From NCBI RefSeq assembly GCF_016859125.1, contig NZ_CP069338.1, positions 3,126,501 through 3,190,500 of the forward strand: DNA of 64,000 bases. Reading direction: 5' to 3'. This stretch comes from Archangium violaceum (lineage in GTDB: Bacteria; Myxococcota; Myxococcia; Myxococcales; Myxococcaceae). The first letter of the stretch is position 1, and every line of letters begins with the position of its first letter. The translations under genes were made by a program, and so were the position numbers. Positions 25,331 to 34,632 of the stretch are shown here, piece by piece. The notes under the pieces were generated by a model that saw nothing but the letters and a program-made list of their open reading frames with translations, had not been told where the DNA came from and did not search any database.

Positions 25331-26620
25331 ATGCGCGCACCTCCCCGCTCCCGTCCCGTTCCCAGCGGGTTCGACTCCCTCTACGCCGAGACCGTGTTGC
25401 ACATGGAGTCGCGCGTCGCGCAGGTCGCCACCTCCGCGGGCGTCATCGCCACCGCGCTGGTGCTCGCCGGCATCGCCTCGGGCTCGGCCATTCCCCGCAT
25501 CATCCTCGCCGCCACCCTGGGGTTCCTCGCCTGGTACTCCTGTGTCGTGCTGCTGATGCGCACCGGGCGCTTCCGCCCGTGGATGCGCTACGCCTCCTCG
25601 CTCATGGACGTGTCCATGGGCAGCGTCGTCGCCCTGTTGGATCTGCACGTCAACGGCCCCGCCTTCGCCCTGTCCGCCGGAGGCCCCGCCCTCTATGCCG
25701 TGGGCATCGCCATGGCCACCCCCCGGCTCCAGCCCCGTCTGTGTCTCTTCGCCGGCCTCGCCGCCGCGGCCCAGCTCGTCGTCATCATCCATTTCGTCCT
25801 CCGCCCCGCCGCCACGCCGCAAATCCTCGCCTCCGGCGCCTACGACTTCTACCTGACGCTTGCCAAGGCCATCTTCCTCGTCACCACCGGCGTGCTCGGC
25901 ATGGTGGCCAGCCGCTCCATGCGCAAGCTGCTCCTGCGTCTCACCGAGAGCGCCGTCGAGCGCGAGCGCGTGCGGGGGCTGCTGGGCATGCACGTGAGCG
26001 AGCAGGTCATGGAGCACCTGCTCTCCGGCCGCATGCCCGAGGGCGGTGAGCGCCGCGCCGTCACCATCTGCTTCACCGACGTGCGCGACTTCACCCGCCT
26101 CTCCGAGTCCCAGTCCCCCGAGGAGACGCTGCGTCTGCTCAACCTCTACTTCGGGCGCATGTGCGAAATCGTCGCGGCCCACGGGGGACTGGTGAACAAG
26201 TTCCTCGGGGACGGGATGCTCATCGTCTTCGGCGCGCCCACGCACCAGCCGGACGACGCGCGCCGTGCCCTCGCCGCCGCGCGCGAGATGCTCGTCGAGG
26301 CCGCGCGCATGCGTGAGAGCGGTGAGTTCCCCGGCCTGCGCATCGGCGTGGGGCTGCACCGGGGCGAGGCCATCGTGGGGAACGTGGGGGGCGCCCAGCG
26401 GCAGGAGTACACCGTCATCGGTGACACGGTGAACACCGCCGCGCGCGTTCAGGATCTCACCAAGGTGCTCGGCCGGGAGCTGCTCCTCACGCGCGAGTGC
26501 CGCGAGGCACTGGGTGGTGACGACACCTCGCTCGAGCCGCTCGGCGCCCACGCCGTGAAGGGACGTCAGCGGCAGCTCGAGCTCTTCGGCGTGCCCGAGC
26601 ACGACTCGCTGGCCGCCTGA
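25331..26620 (+). CDS. Membrane class III adenylate cyclase
   Basis: 429 residues. The first 210 or so contain about six membrane helices (VATSAGVIATALVLAGIASG, IILAATLGFLAWYSCVVLLM, YAVGIAMATPRL, FLVTTGVLGMVAS). The cyclase domain follows with both metal aspartates: CFTDVRDFTRLSE (Asp about 250) and NKFLGDGMLIVFGAP (Asp about 294). The adenine-specific residues are Lys in VNKF and Thr in EYTVIGD, and the transition-state Asn/Arg lie in DTVNTAARVQDLT, so ATP is the likely substrate. The start at ATG 25331 avoids overlap with the upstream gene. Membrane cyclases of this type are numerous in myxobacteria and signal in development and osmotic response. Confidence 0.88.
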   Translation: MRAPPRSRPVPSGFDSLYAETVLHMESRVAQVATSAGVIATALVLAGIASGSAIPRIILAATLGFLAWYSCVVLLMRTGRFRPWMRYASSLMDVSMGSVVALLDLHVNGPAFALSAGGPALYAVGIAMATPRLQPRLCLFAGLAAAAQLVVIIHFVLRPAATPQILASGAYDFYLTLAKAIFLVTTGVLGMVASRSMRKLLLRLTESAVERERVRGLLGMHVSEQVMEHLLSGRMPEGGERRAVTICFTDVRDFTRLSESQSPEETLRLLNLYFGRMCEIVAAHGGLVNKFLGDGMLIVFGAPTHQPDDARRALAAAREMLVEAARMRESGEFPGLRIGVGLHRGEAIVGNVGGAQRQEYTVIGDTVNTAARVQDLTKVLGRELLLTRECREALGGDDTSLEPLGAHAVKGRQRQLELFGVPEHDSLAA

Positions 26621-26776
26621 GCGCGTGTGTCCTCGAGCGCACGGAAGCCGGACGACTGACGGACAGCGGACGGCGGCACCGCACCGCGGTCCCCTGTCCT
26701 CCCCTGGCCCTTCCGGAGCATGACTCGCGCCCGGCGGTGCGCGGGATGGACCCGGCGCCGCCGGGGGGAGACGCAC

Positions 26777-27613
26777 ATGGCCGAGACGCGCGTGGGTGGG
26801 GCTCGCATCCGTTATGACGACGTGGGGCAGGGAGGGCCCACGCTGCTCTTCATCCCCGGCTGGTGTACCAGCCGCTCGGTGTTCCGAAAGCTGGCCCCCT
26901 GGTGCTCCACGCTCCACCGGACGCTCGTGGTGGATCTCCCCGGCCACGGCGAGTCCAGCCTGCCCGGCATGGACTTCGACAGCGCCAGCGTGGTGGACAT
27001 CCTGCGCTCCGTCATCGACGCCAGCGGTGCGCGCCAGGTGGTGCCCGTGGCCCTGTCCCACGCGGGCTGGTGGGCCCTCGAGCTGCGGCGCCAGCTCGGC
27101 CGGCGCGTGCCCGCGCTCGTGCTGCTGGACTGGCTCGTGCTGGAGCCACCTCCGGCCTTCCTCCAGGCGGTGCGGGCCCTGCAGACGCCCCAGTGGCGGC
27201 AGGCCCGTGACGGGCTCTTCTCCCTGTGGCTGCAAGGGGTGGGCGCGCCGGACGTCATCCGCTTCGTCCACGAGGACATGGGCTCCTTCGGCGAGGACAT
27301 GTGGAAGCGCGCCGGGCGCGAGGTGTCCCGCGCGTACGCGCAATACGGCAGCCCGCTACGGGCGCTCTCCGCCCTCTCGCCCACCCTCCCCACCCTCCAC
27401 CTCTATGCCCAACCGGAGGACAGCGCCTGGCTGGAGGCCCAGCGCTCGTTCGCCTCCTCGAATCCCTGGTTCCAGGTGCAGAAGCTCCCCGCGCGCAGCC
27501 ACTTCCCCCTGCTGGAGCTCCCCGAGGAAATGGCCGCCCGCATCGGCCGGTTCATCGACTCCCTCGTGGAGGTAGGCAACCCACTTGACAGGTTGGCTCC
27601 CTCCCCCTCTTGA
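26777..27613 (+). CDS. HOD/AqdC-like cofactor-independent 2,4-dioxygenase homologue
   Basis: 278 residues from ATG 26777, with GGGGGGAG ideally placed upstream. The fold is alpha/beta hydrolase, but the motifs align over the full length with HOD (1H-3-hydroxy-4-oxoquinaldine 2,4-dioxygenase): IPGWC, PVALSHAGWW, LLDWL, GLFSLWLQG, EDMGSFGEDMWKRAGREV, AQYGSPLRAL, NPWFQVQKL and SHFPLLELP. The HOD catalytic His251/Asp126 dyad and Ser101 correspond to H242, D118 and S94; HOD His100 and His38 are replaced by Leu and Thr. HOD-type enzymes, and AqdC, cleave alkyl-hydroxyquinolones including the Pseudomonas quinolone signal. Whether this one does is unproven; a plain esterase remains possible. A TetR gene follows. 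Confidence 0.7.
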   Translation: MAETRVGGARIRYDDVGQGGPTLLFIPGWCTSRSVFRKLAPWCSTLHRTLVVDLPGHGESSLPGMDFDSASVVDILRSVIDASGARQVVPVALSHAGWWALELRRQLGRRVPALVLLDWLVLEPPPAFLQAVRALQTPQWRQARDGLFSLWLQGVGAPDVIRFVHEDMGSFGEDMWKRAGREVSRAYAQYGSPLRALSALSPTLPTLHLYAQPEDSAWLEAQRSFASSNPWFQVQKLPARSHFPLLELPEEMAARIGRFIDSLVEVGNPLDRLAPSPS

Positions 27614-27633
27614 TTCCAACCCCCTCGCGCGGT

Positions 27634-27653
27634 TAGTTAGTTATCGATAGCTA
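27634..27653. promoter_or_regulatory. Palindromic TetR-type operator
   Basis: GTTAGTTATCGATAGCTAAC, a 20-base near-perfect palindrome (18 of 20 symmetric), 20 bases upstream of the TetR start. The position suggests autorepression by the TetR protein. Confidence 0.7.
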
Positions 27654-27673
27654 ACCAATCAGCGAGTGGAGTC

Positions 27674-28294
27674 ATGGGGAGACCCCGACAGGTCCTGGAC
27701 GAAGACATTCTCGAGGCGGCACGAGCCTGTTTCATCGAGCACGGAGCCTCGGTGAGTACGGAGACGATCGCCGCGCGTCTGGGGGTGTCGGGGCCGGCGT
27801 TGCTCAAGCGCTTCGGCAGCAAGCGGGAGCTGCTCAAGGCGGCGTTCGGGGTGGCGAAGACGCCGCCGTGGCTCGGGCTCATGGAGCAGGGTCCGGACGA
27901 GAGGGATTTGCGGGAGCAGATGCGCGAGGTGGCCGGGGCCATCGACGCCTTCTTCCGGAAGATGGTGCCGGCCTTAGCGGTGTTGCGCGAGGCGGGCATC
28001 ACCCCCGAGGACATGCGGGGGAAGGACGGGGAGCTGCCCCCTCCGGCGCGCACCTACGAGACGGTGGCGGGCTGGTTCCGCAGGGCCCAGGAGCAGGGCC
28101 GCCTGCGTGGGGGGGACCCCGGCGTCATGGGCGGCATGTTCCTGGCGGGCCTGCAGTACCGCCACTTCCTCGCCCACATCACCAACCAGACGGTGCCTCC
28201 GGAAGAGGGGGACCCGTGGGTGGATCGCATGGTGGACGTCTTCTGGCATGGCGTGGCGCCGGAGCAGAAGGGTGATGAGAAGGAGCGGGGCTGA
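27674..28294 (+). CDS. TetR-family transcriptional repressor
   Basis: 206 residues, ATG preceded by GTGGAGTC. The N-terminal TetR DNA-binding domain is complete: DILEAARACFIEHGASVSTE, TIAARLGVSGPALLKRFGSKRELLKAAF. The C-terminal half (helices around EMREVAGAIDAFFRKMVPAL, TYETVAGWFRRAQEQGRL) would form the ligand and dimer domain. It begins 60 bases after the dioxygenase-like gene, with a palindromic site in the gap, and ends one base from the convergent CHAT-WD40 gene. It probably controls itself and perhaps the neighbouring gene; the ligand is unknown. Confidence 0.9.
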   Translation: MGRPRQVLDEDILEAARACFIEHGASVSTETIAARLGVSGPALLKRFGSKRELLKAAFGVAKTPPWLGLMEQGPDERDLREQMREVAGAIDAFFRKMVPALAVLREAGITPEDMRGKDGELPPPARTYETVAGWFRRAQEQGRLRGGDPGVMGGMFLAGLQYRHFLAHITNQTVPPEEGDPWVDRMVDVFWHGVAPEQKGDEKERG

Positions 28295-28295
28295 T

Positions 28296-31200
28296 TCATC
28301 CGGGACCCCCTGGCCTGCTGGAGGTGAGGCTCGAGCGCTCGCGCACGCACCGCTCGAAGCCGATGCGGGACTCCTCGGGCGTCTCGAGGAGGTAGCGCTG
28401 CCGCTGCTCCGGTGACAGGCAGCCCGTGGTCGCCTCGCGCAGCAGCGTCTGGAGCCGGCCCGTCCCCACGCTCCACAGGCAGAGGGTCCGCTCCGTGCTC
28501 AAGAGGATGCGCGAGCCCTCCGGATCGAACTCCGCGGCGCCCACCTCGCCCTGGTGGAACAGGCTCACCACGGGCTCGCCCGAGCCCTCCTCCGTGCACC
28601 ACACCCGCGCCACCCCGTCCTCGGACACGGCGAGCACCCGCCGCCCGTCCGCGCTGAAGGAGAAGCGCGCCCTGACGCCGTAGGCGCGAAGCACGAGCGG
28701 CGAGCCGGCGCCATCCGCCCGCCACACCCGCGCCGTCCCGTCGTCCGACGCGGTGAGCACCCGCTGCCCGTCCGGACTGAAGGCCGCGCGCTCCACCCGT
28801 CCCTCGTGGCCCGTGAGCACCACGGGCTCCCCGGTGCCATCCGCCCGCCACACCCGCACCGTCCCCTCGCGCGAGCACGTCAACACCCGCTGTCCCTCCG
28901 GGCTGAAGGCCGCGCGCTCCACCTCTTCCTCGGGGCCGGCGATGAGCACGGGCTCGCCCTCGCCATCCGCCCGCCACACCCGCGTCGTCCCGTCCTCCGC
29001 GACGGTGACCACCTGCAGCCCGTCCGGGCTGAACTCGGAGGAGCGCACCCCGCCCACGTGGCCCGCGAGCACCACGGGTGGCCCCCCTCCATCCGCCCGC
29101 CATACCCGCGCCGTGCCGTCCTCCGACATGGAGAGCACCCGCTGCCCGTCCGGGCTGAACTCCGCGGACCACACCTCTTCCTCATGGCCCCGGAGCAACA
29201 CGGGCTCCCCGGTGCCGTCCGAGCGCCACACCCGCACCGTCCCCTCCCTCGAGCGGATGAGCACCCGCTGCCCGTCCGGGCTGAGCTCCGCGGGCCACAG
29301 CACCGCCAGGTAGCCCAGGAGCACCACGGGCACGCCGCTGCCGTCCGCCTGCCACACCCGCACGGTGCCTTCCCGCGAGGCGGTGACCACCCGCTGCCCG
29401 TCCGGGCTGAAGGCCCTGGAGCCCACCTCTCCCTCGCGGCCCGCGAGCACCACGGGCCTGCCCGTGCCGTCCGCCCGCCACACCCGCACCACCCCGTCTC
29501 CCGAGGCGGTGAGCACCCGCTTGCCGTCCGCGCTGAACTCGGCGGACCACACGCCGCCCTCGTGCCCCGCGAGCACCACGGGCCTGCCCGAGCCATCCGC
29601 CCGCCACACCCGCGCCGTCCCATCCTCCGACGCGGTGAGCACCCGCTTGCCGTCCGCGCTGAACTCGGCGAACCACACGCCGCCCTCGTGGCCCGCGAGC
29701 ACCACGGGCTCCTCGGAGCCGTCCCGCTTCCACACCCGCGCCGTCCCATCGCCCGACGCGGTGAGCACCCGCTTGCCGTCCGCGCTGAACGCCACGGACC
29801 ACACGCCGCCCGCGTGGCCCGCGAGCATGACGGGCGCTCCCTTCCCGTCCGCCCGCCACACCCGCGCCGTCCCGTCCTCCGACGCGGTGACCACCCGCCG
29901 CCCGTCCGGGCTGAACGCCGCCGCCGCGACACCGCCCGCATGGCCCCGGAGCACCACGGGCTTGCCCGAGCCATCCGCCCGCCACACCCGCGCCGTCCCG
30001 TCCTCCGACGCGGTGAGCACCCGCTGCCCGTCCGGACTGAACTCGGCCGAGCGCACGCCCCGCTCGTGGCCCCGGAGCACCACGGGCCTGCTCCCCCCAT
30101 CCGCGCTCCACACCCGCGCCGTCCCGTCCTCGGACGCGGTGAGCACCCGCTTGCCGTCCGCGCTGAACGTCGCCGTCCTCACGCCGCCCTCGTGGCCCCG
30201 GAGCATGACGGGCTCCTCGGTGCCATCCACCTGCGCCACCCGCACCGTCCCGTCCTCCGACACGATGAGCACCCGCTGCCCGTCCGGACTGAACTCCGTG
30301 GGCCACACCCGCTCCTCGTGGCCCGCGAGCACGAGCGGCTCCGCGGTGCCATCCGCCCGCCACATCCGCACCCGCCCCTCGCGCGACGTGGTGAGCACCC
30401 ACTGCCCGTCCGCGCTGAACTCGGCGGACCACACGCCACCCTCATGGCCCGCGAGCACCACGGGCGTCCCGGTGCCATCCGCCCGCCACACCCGCGCCGT
30501 CCCGTCCTCCGAGCCGGAGAGCACCCACTGCCCGTCCGCGCTGAAGCCGGCGAGCTCCACCTTCCCCTCATGGCCCTGGAACACCACGGGCTCCCCGCCG
30601 CCCCGCTGCAGCACCTCGAGCGCCGTCTGGTGCCACTCCGGCGTCCGCTCCGGCGCCGACACCTCGCGCAGCACGAGCGCCGCCATCGCCGGCTCCACCT
30701 CCATCAGCCGCCGGGCCTGGAGCACGCGCGACACCTCCAGCGCGTGCCGCAACCGCTCCTCCTCCGCGCGCCGGGCGTGCTCCTCCGCCTCCCGGGCCCA
30801 CTCCTCCGCCTCGCGCCCCCGCGACTCCTGCCCCCACCGCCCCAGCCGCTCCCACCGGCGGATCAACGCCTCGTGGGCGATCCTCAGCCACGTCTCCCCC
30901 GGCTGCCCACCGGTGCCGCCATCCGCGTCCCTCACCACCAGCCGGCGCCGCACCAGCTTCTCCACCACCGCGTCGAACGCGGCGGCGAGCTCCTCCTGCT
31001 CCGGACGCAATGACTTCAACGCCTCGCCCCGGAGATCCACCAGGCGCACGAGCAACTGACGCGCCTGGTGCCGCTCAGCCTCGGACAGCTCCGCGTAGAG
31101 CTGATCTCCCGTGCGGGCCAGCGCGCCCCCCACCCCGCCGAGCTCCTCGTAGGCGGCCTGTGTCAGCAGGCGCCCCACCCGCCGCTCCCATAACCGGTCC

Positions 31201-33149
31201 AGCACGTGCGAGAGCAACGGCAGCGAGCCCGGCTCCTGCTCCACGTCCCGCCTCAGCAGCTCCAGCAGGCCCGGCTCCAGCTCCAGCCCCACCGCCCGCG
31301 CGGGCCCCTCGATGCTCCGCGCGAGCAGCTCGCCCCGGAGCGGGCCGACGAAGAGCCGGTGCTCCCCCGAGTACACCACCTCGTCCAGGCGAGGGCCCTG
31401 GGCGTCCACCCGCACCTGCGCGCAGCGCTCGAGCGACTCCACCCGCAGCGTGCTCACCACCACCACGCCCGAGGCCTGGGAGTGCGCCAGCTTCCACAGC
31501 GCGCGCACGAAGGCCTCGCGCTCCTTCGGCGTGGAGGCCTCGTTGAGGAGCTCCTCGAGCGCGTCCACCACCAGCAGCAGCCACCGCCCCGGCCGGGCCT
31601 CGCGCAGGAGCCTCGCCTCCTGGAGGACCTCCGCGACCGTGGCGGGCCGCGTCGGGGGAGCGCCGTCGGGAAGATGGAGTCCGGCCAGCAACGCCCGCAG
31701 CCGTCCGAGGGAGCCGAACCGGCCCGGGCCCTCCGACGCGAGCGTCCGAAGCGTGCCCACCCCGCCCGAGCGCATCACCGCCACGTCCCATGGCTCTCGC
31801 GCGTCCTCGCGCAACCTGGGTATCAGCCCCGCGAGCACCAGCGAGGACTTGCCGCTGCCCGAGGCGCCCGCCACCACCTGGAAGCGCGAGCCCCAGCCCA
31901 CCCTCGCCGCGCGCACGCGCAGCACCAGCTCCCGCTCCAGCTCGCCCCGGCCGAAGAAGAAGCGCCGGTGCTCGGGCTCGAAGGGCAGCAGGCCGCGGTA
32001 GGGGCGCGGGGACAGGGGGCGGATGCCACAGCCGGCCTCGGCCCGGGCGTAGAGCTGCAACGAGGCCCATTCCATGAGCCCCGACTCCCGCAGACGCGCG
32101 CGCGCCGCGCCCAACGCGGCCTCCAGGGAGCCGGGCGCTTCCAGCGGCGCCTCGGGCGAGCCCGGGACACCGAGCAGCGTGCCGTAGAGCGTCTCGGTCA
32201 GCGCGAGGTAGCCCTCGTTGGACAGCCGCAGCCGCGAGGCCACCACGGCGGGAATCCCCATGCGGTGGAGCCCCTGGGCCACGCCGCCCAACTGGCTGCC
32301 CAGCCGCTCGTGGCCGCCCTGGCAGACGCACAACACCACCATCCGCAGCGTTCCGGCATGAGGCCCCAGCACCTCGCCCAGCCGGTGGGCGTCGACGAAG
32401 CTCTTGGTGTGCCCCGGGCTGTCTCCACCCTCCAGGAGGAGCCCGTCCACATTCCCCCTCTGTCCGCCGTGGCAGAGCAGGTGCAGCACACTCACCGGCT
32501 CGCGAGCGGCCCGGGAGCGCTCCAGCTCCCGGGACAGGGAGGAGAGCGACACATGGGCGAGCACGTCCCGCGCCTCGTCGAAGGGGTAGCCCCCCCTGAG
32601 GCAGACCTCGCGCAGCACCCGGAGGTGGGCCGGGGCGGGCACGTCGCCTCCGGCCGAGGACCAGGCGAAGAGGATGCGGCCCTCCGAGAAGGACGTTTCC
32701 ACCCGAGGCGGCTCGCCCGCTCCGGTCCACTCGTAGTGAAGGGTGCAGCCCTTCTGCTGGCTGAAGTGCTGCCCCGAGTCGCGCAGGGTCAGCAGCTCCC
32801 ACGGCAGCGCGTACAGCTCGGCGGCGGCCGAGCGCACGGTGAGGAGGACGTCCCGCTCCTGGCTCAGCGCCTCGTTCAGCTCCGCCTCGTCGCGGCCCCA
32901 GTCCAGCTCCTCGAGGAAGCGGCGCAGCTCGTGGCCCAGACGCTGGATGAGGGCGAGGTCCAGGTCCTTGCGCTCGAGGCGGGACAGGTCATCGAGGAGC
33001 CCCTGGCTCCAGGGGAAGAGGGCGCCGCGGACGGACCCGTCCGCCCGCTTCCGCAGGTACTCCTGCTTCTGGAAGTGGAAGGCGAAGGGATCGGCCGTGC
33101 TGTCCTTGCGAGACAGCTCCAGCGTCAGCACGAGGGGCTGGTTCTGCAC
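28296..33149 (-). CDS. CHAT protease - ATPase - WD40 repeat protein
   Basis: 1617 residues in one intact frame. Residues about 1-400 form a CHAT (caspase-fold) domain with the His in VLHLLCHGGQRG (about 225) and the Cys in MVVLCVCQGGHER (about 273). A STAND-like ATPase follows: P-loop VAGASGSGKSSLVLAGL at about 428 and a Walker B-like WLLLVVDALEELLNEA. A helical linker (about 790-850, REAEEWAREAEEHARRAEEE) leads to about 17 WD40 repeats of 42 residues (GHEGGVWSAEFSADGKRV, TASEDGTARVWRADG) to about residue 1565. This is an APAF1-like layout. Such proteins act as sensors that trigger proteolysis in conflict or programmed cell death. No partner gene of clear fit is adjacent. Confidence 0.92.
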   Translation of the reverse strand: MQNQPLVLTLELSRKDSTADPFAFHFQKQEYLRKRADGSVRGALFPWSQGLLDDLSRLERKDLDLALIQRLGHELRRFLEELDWGRDEAELNEALSQERDVLLTVRSAAAELYALPWELLTLRDSGQHFSQQKGCTLHYEWTGAGEPPRVETSFSEGRILFAWSSAGGDVPAPAHLRVLREVCLRGGYPFDEARDVLAHVSLSSLSRELERSRAAREPVSVLHLLCHGGQRGNVDGLLLEGGDSPGHTKSFVDAHRLGEVLGPHAGTLRMVVLCVCQGGHERLGSQLGGVAQGLHRMGIPAVVASRLRLSNEGYLALTETLYGTLLGVPGSPEAPLEAPGSLEAALGAARARLRESGLMEWASLQLYARAEAGCGIRPLSPRPYRGLLPFEPEHRRFFFGRGELERELVLRVRAARVGWGSRFQVVAGASGSGKSSLVLAGLIPRLREDAREPWDVAVMRSGGVGTLRTLASEGPGRFGSLGRLRALLAGLHLPDGAPPTRPATVAEVLQEARLLREARPGRWLLLVVDALEELLNEASTPKEREAFVRALWKLAHSQASGVVVVSTLRVESLERCAQVRVDAQGPRLDEVVYSGEHRLFVGPLRGELLARSIEGPARAVGLELEPGLLELLRRDVEQEPGSLPLLSHVLDRLWERRVGRLLTQAAYEELGGVGGALARTGDQLYAELSEAERHQARQLLVRLVDLRGEALKSLRPEQEELAAAFDAVVEKLVRRRLVVRDADGGTGGQPGETWLRIAHEALIRRWERLGRWGQESRGREAEEWAREAEEHARRAEEERLRHALEVSRVLQARRLMEVEPAMAALVLREVSAPERTPEWHQTALEVLQRGGGEPVVFQGHEGKVELAGFSADGQWVLSGSEDGTARVWRADGTGTPVVLAGHEGGVWSAEFSADGQWVLTTSREGRVRMWRADGTAEPLVLAGHEERVWPTEFSPDGQRVLIVSEDGTVRVAQVDGTEEPVMLRGHEGGVRTATFSADGKRVLTASEDGTARVWSADGGSRPVVLRGHERGVRSAEFSPDGQRVLTASEDGTARVWRADGSGKPVVLRGHAGGVAAAAFSPDGRRVVTASEDGTARVWRADGKGAPVMLAGHAGGVWSVAFSADGKRVLTASGDGTARVWKRDGSEEPVVLAGHEGGVWFAEFSADGKRVLTASEDGTARVWRADGSGRPVVLAGHEGGVWSAEFSADGKRVLTASGDGVVRVWRADGTGRPVVLAGREGEVGSRAFSPDGQRVVTASREGTVRVWQADGSGVPVVLLGYLAVLWPAELSPDGQRVLIRSREGTVRVWRSDGTGEPVLLRGHEEEVWSAEFSPDGQRVLSMSEDGTARVWRADGGGPPVVLAGHVGGVRSSEFSPDGLQVVTVAEDGTTRVWRADGEGEPVLIAGPEEEVERAAFSPEGQRVLTCSREGTVRVWRADGTGEPVVLTGHEGRVERAAFSPDGQRVLTASDDGTARVWRADGAGSPLVLRAYGVRARFSFSADGRRVLAVSEDGVARVWCTEEGSGEPVVSLFHQGEVGAAEFDPEGSRILLSTERTLCLWSVGTGRLQTLLREATTGCLSPEQRQRYLLETPEESRIGFERCVRERSSLTSSRPGGPG

Positions 33150-33294
33150 GGCGCCACCTTATCAGCCGGAAGCCCCGGGCAGGACCCGGCCCGTGCGAGA
33201 ACGCGCACTCCCGAGCGGGGTGAAGCGCTCCTCGAGGGCCCCCGGGAGAGGCAAGTCCCTCAGGCCGTTGGGGGACCAAACGGGCGTCCCGCCT

Positions 33295-33699
33295 TCACTG
33301 GGAGCGAGACCTCTTCCGACCACGGGAGTTGGTGGACGGAGTGGGCTCCGCGGGATCCAGGGCCCAGGTACCGTTCTCCCAATTCTTCAATACGATCGAA
33401 GCTTCAAAGGGGACCAGTCCCTCGCCTTTCGCCGCTTCTTCCAATACCGCGCGGGCCTCCGCCGTCCGGTATCGGAGCAGGTACGCGGCTGCTGACACCC
33501 GAACGTCCATCCGCGAGTGCGTCAACAGCACGGCGAGCGCCTCGCGCCCGGCATCACCCTGAGCACGTAACGCGTCGAATGCGGCAATGTAACGCCTGGC
33601 GTGCTTGTTCCCGGTCTTCGCATCGCCCCTCCAGATCGAGTCAGTCTGGGCGGCCACGTTCTGGGCGAATTCTCTCACCAACGCCTCAAGCTCCTTCAC
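33295..33699 (-). CDS. DUF2019 immunity-type protein
   Basis: 134 residues from GTG 33699, whose GTGA overlaps the toxin stop; the TTG one codon earlier is an alternative. A small helical HEAT-like protein (YIAAFDALRAQGDAGREALA, VRVSAAAYLLRYRTAEARAV) ending in VPFEASIVLKNWENGTWALD, the hallmark of DUF2019. DUF2019 proteins recur directly behind nuclease-type lipoprotein toxins in myxobacteria, and here the coupling is by overlapping codons. The inferred role is to bind and block the WHH-type toxin encoded upstream. The tail is basic (RGRKRSRSQ). Confidence 0.8.
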   Translation of the reverse strand: MKELEALVREFAQNVAAQTDSIWRGDAKTGNKHARRYIAAFDALRAQGDAGREALAVLLTHSRMDVRVSAAAYLLRYRTAEARAVLEEAAKGEGLVPFEASIVLKNWENGTWALDPAEPTPSTNSRGRKRSRSQ

Positions 33700-34546
33700 C
33701 AACTCCCCCGATTGATGTTCTTGATGGCTAGCAAACCGAACTCACGCTGTGCCTCATAAGACTGGGTGCTGAGCCATTTTCGTATCGTCAAAATATTTGA
33801 ATTTGTGATCTTCGGTTGAATTGACGAATAGAACGCGCTGACGCGAGTGTGGAGCGCCTTGTCCATCGCGACGACATTCTCCGTGTTGTGCAGGGCCTCG
33901 CCCCCGAACCGCTTCACGTTGCCCGGGGTCTGCTCGACGATGTGGTGCCACTCCTTGCCCTGTCCCGCCATGCCCATGGCCCGCTTGAAGCCGCTATAGG
34001 AGCCCCATGCCCTGTGTCCGTTGGCGAGGAGCTTGCCACTCCGAGCGGCCATGGCCACGACGTGAGGCGCCAGCACGACGCGGATCGTCCCCTCGGGCAC
34101 GGAGACGATGACGCGCTCGGCGCCGGTTGCCGCCTCCACCATGCGCGAGGCCTGCCCGAAGCCCGGCAGCTTCGGAGCCCTGGACCTGAGCCGGCGTCGC
34201 CACCCAACGGCACGGACGCCAGCGCCAGCGGACGGCCGACATACAGCGGAGCACGGCGAGCAGCCACCCGCAGCGGTAGCTCGAGTACCAGCGACGAGAG
34301 GACGGCCGTGAACTCCGAATCCCCTACCCGCACCGGCGCGAGGTCCATGGGCAGGGAGACCAGGACCGCGTCTCCCGTGCCCGGGGACTCTCGCGGTGAA
34401 GGTGAACGGTCCGCCCTCAGACGTCCACCCGGGGAAGCCCCCGTGGCGCACGCGGTCAGCAGCATCAGCGCCGCCAGGGCCAGCGCGCCCACGCGCGAGC
34501 ACCACCGCTCACCCACGGGGCGCGACTCGACAACAGGGATGGACAC
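33696..34546 (-). pseudogene. SitA-like lipoprotein toxin with WHH nuclease tip, frameshifted
   Basis: The N-terminal frame starts at GTG 34546 behind GGAGAGG and encodes a lipoprotein signal ending LMLLTAC, then GDAVLVSLPMDLAPVRVGD and PLALASVPLGGDA. Near 34170-34185 the frame must shift by one base (apparent loss of a base) to continue as APKLPGFGQASRMVEAATGA and GTIRVVLAPHVVAMAARSG. The tip has GKEWHHIVEQTPGNVKRFGG and LHNTENVVAMDKALHTRVSA, an HNH/endonuclease VII-like (WHH/GHH) nuclease. The gene is otherwise full length and its stop overlaps the DUF2019 start. The layout fits the TraA/B-transferred SitA toxins. Either a true frameshift or a sequencing error. Confidence 0.75.
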
Positions 34547-34632
34547 GCCGCACCTCTCCGGGCGAACCGCCGGGCGGGAGACCACGGCCCAGCGATTACA
34601 CGGAGCAGCCTCCCCTCACGTCAACCCGCGCC

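Noticed and set aside
25220-27343. 707-codon minus-strand frame across the adenylate cyclase and hydrolase genes
   Set aside because: No motif, and both plus-strand genes have clear catalytic residues and ribosome sites.
28600-30620. Array of about 126-base repeats resembling a CRISPR or satellite array
   Set aside because: The repeats are in-frame WD40 units without spacers; they code for protein.
28554-33731. Very long open frames (819 and 841 codons) antisense to the CHAT-WD40 gene
   Set aside because: Shadow frames; His/Pro/Arg-rich repeats reflect the WD40 DNA repeats read backwards.
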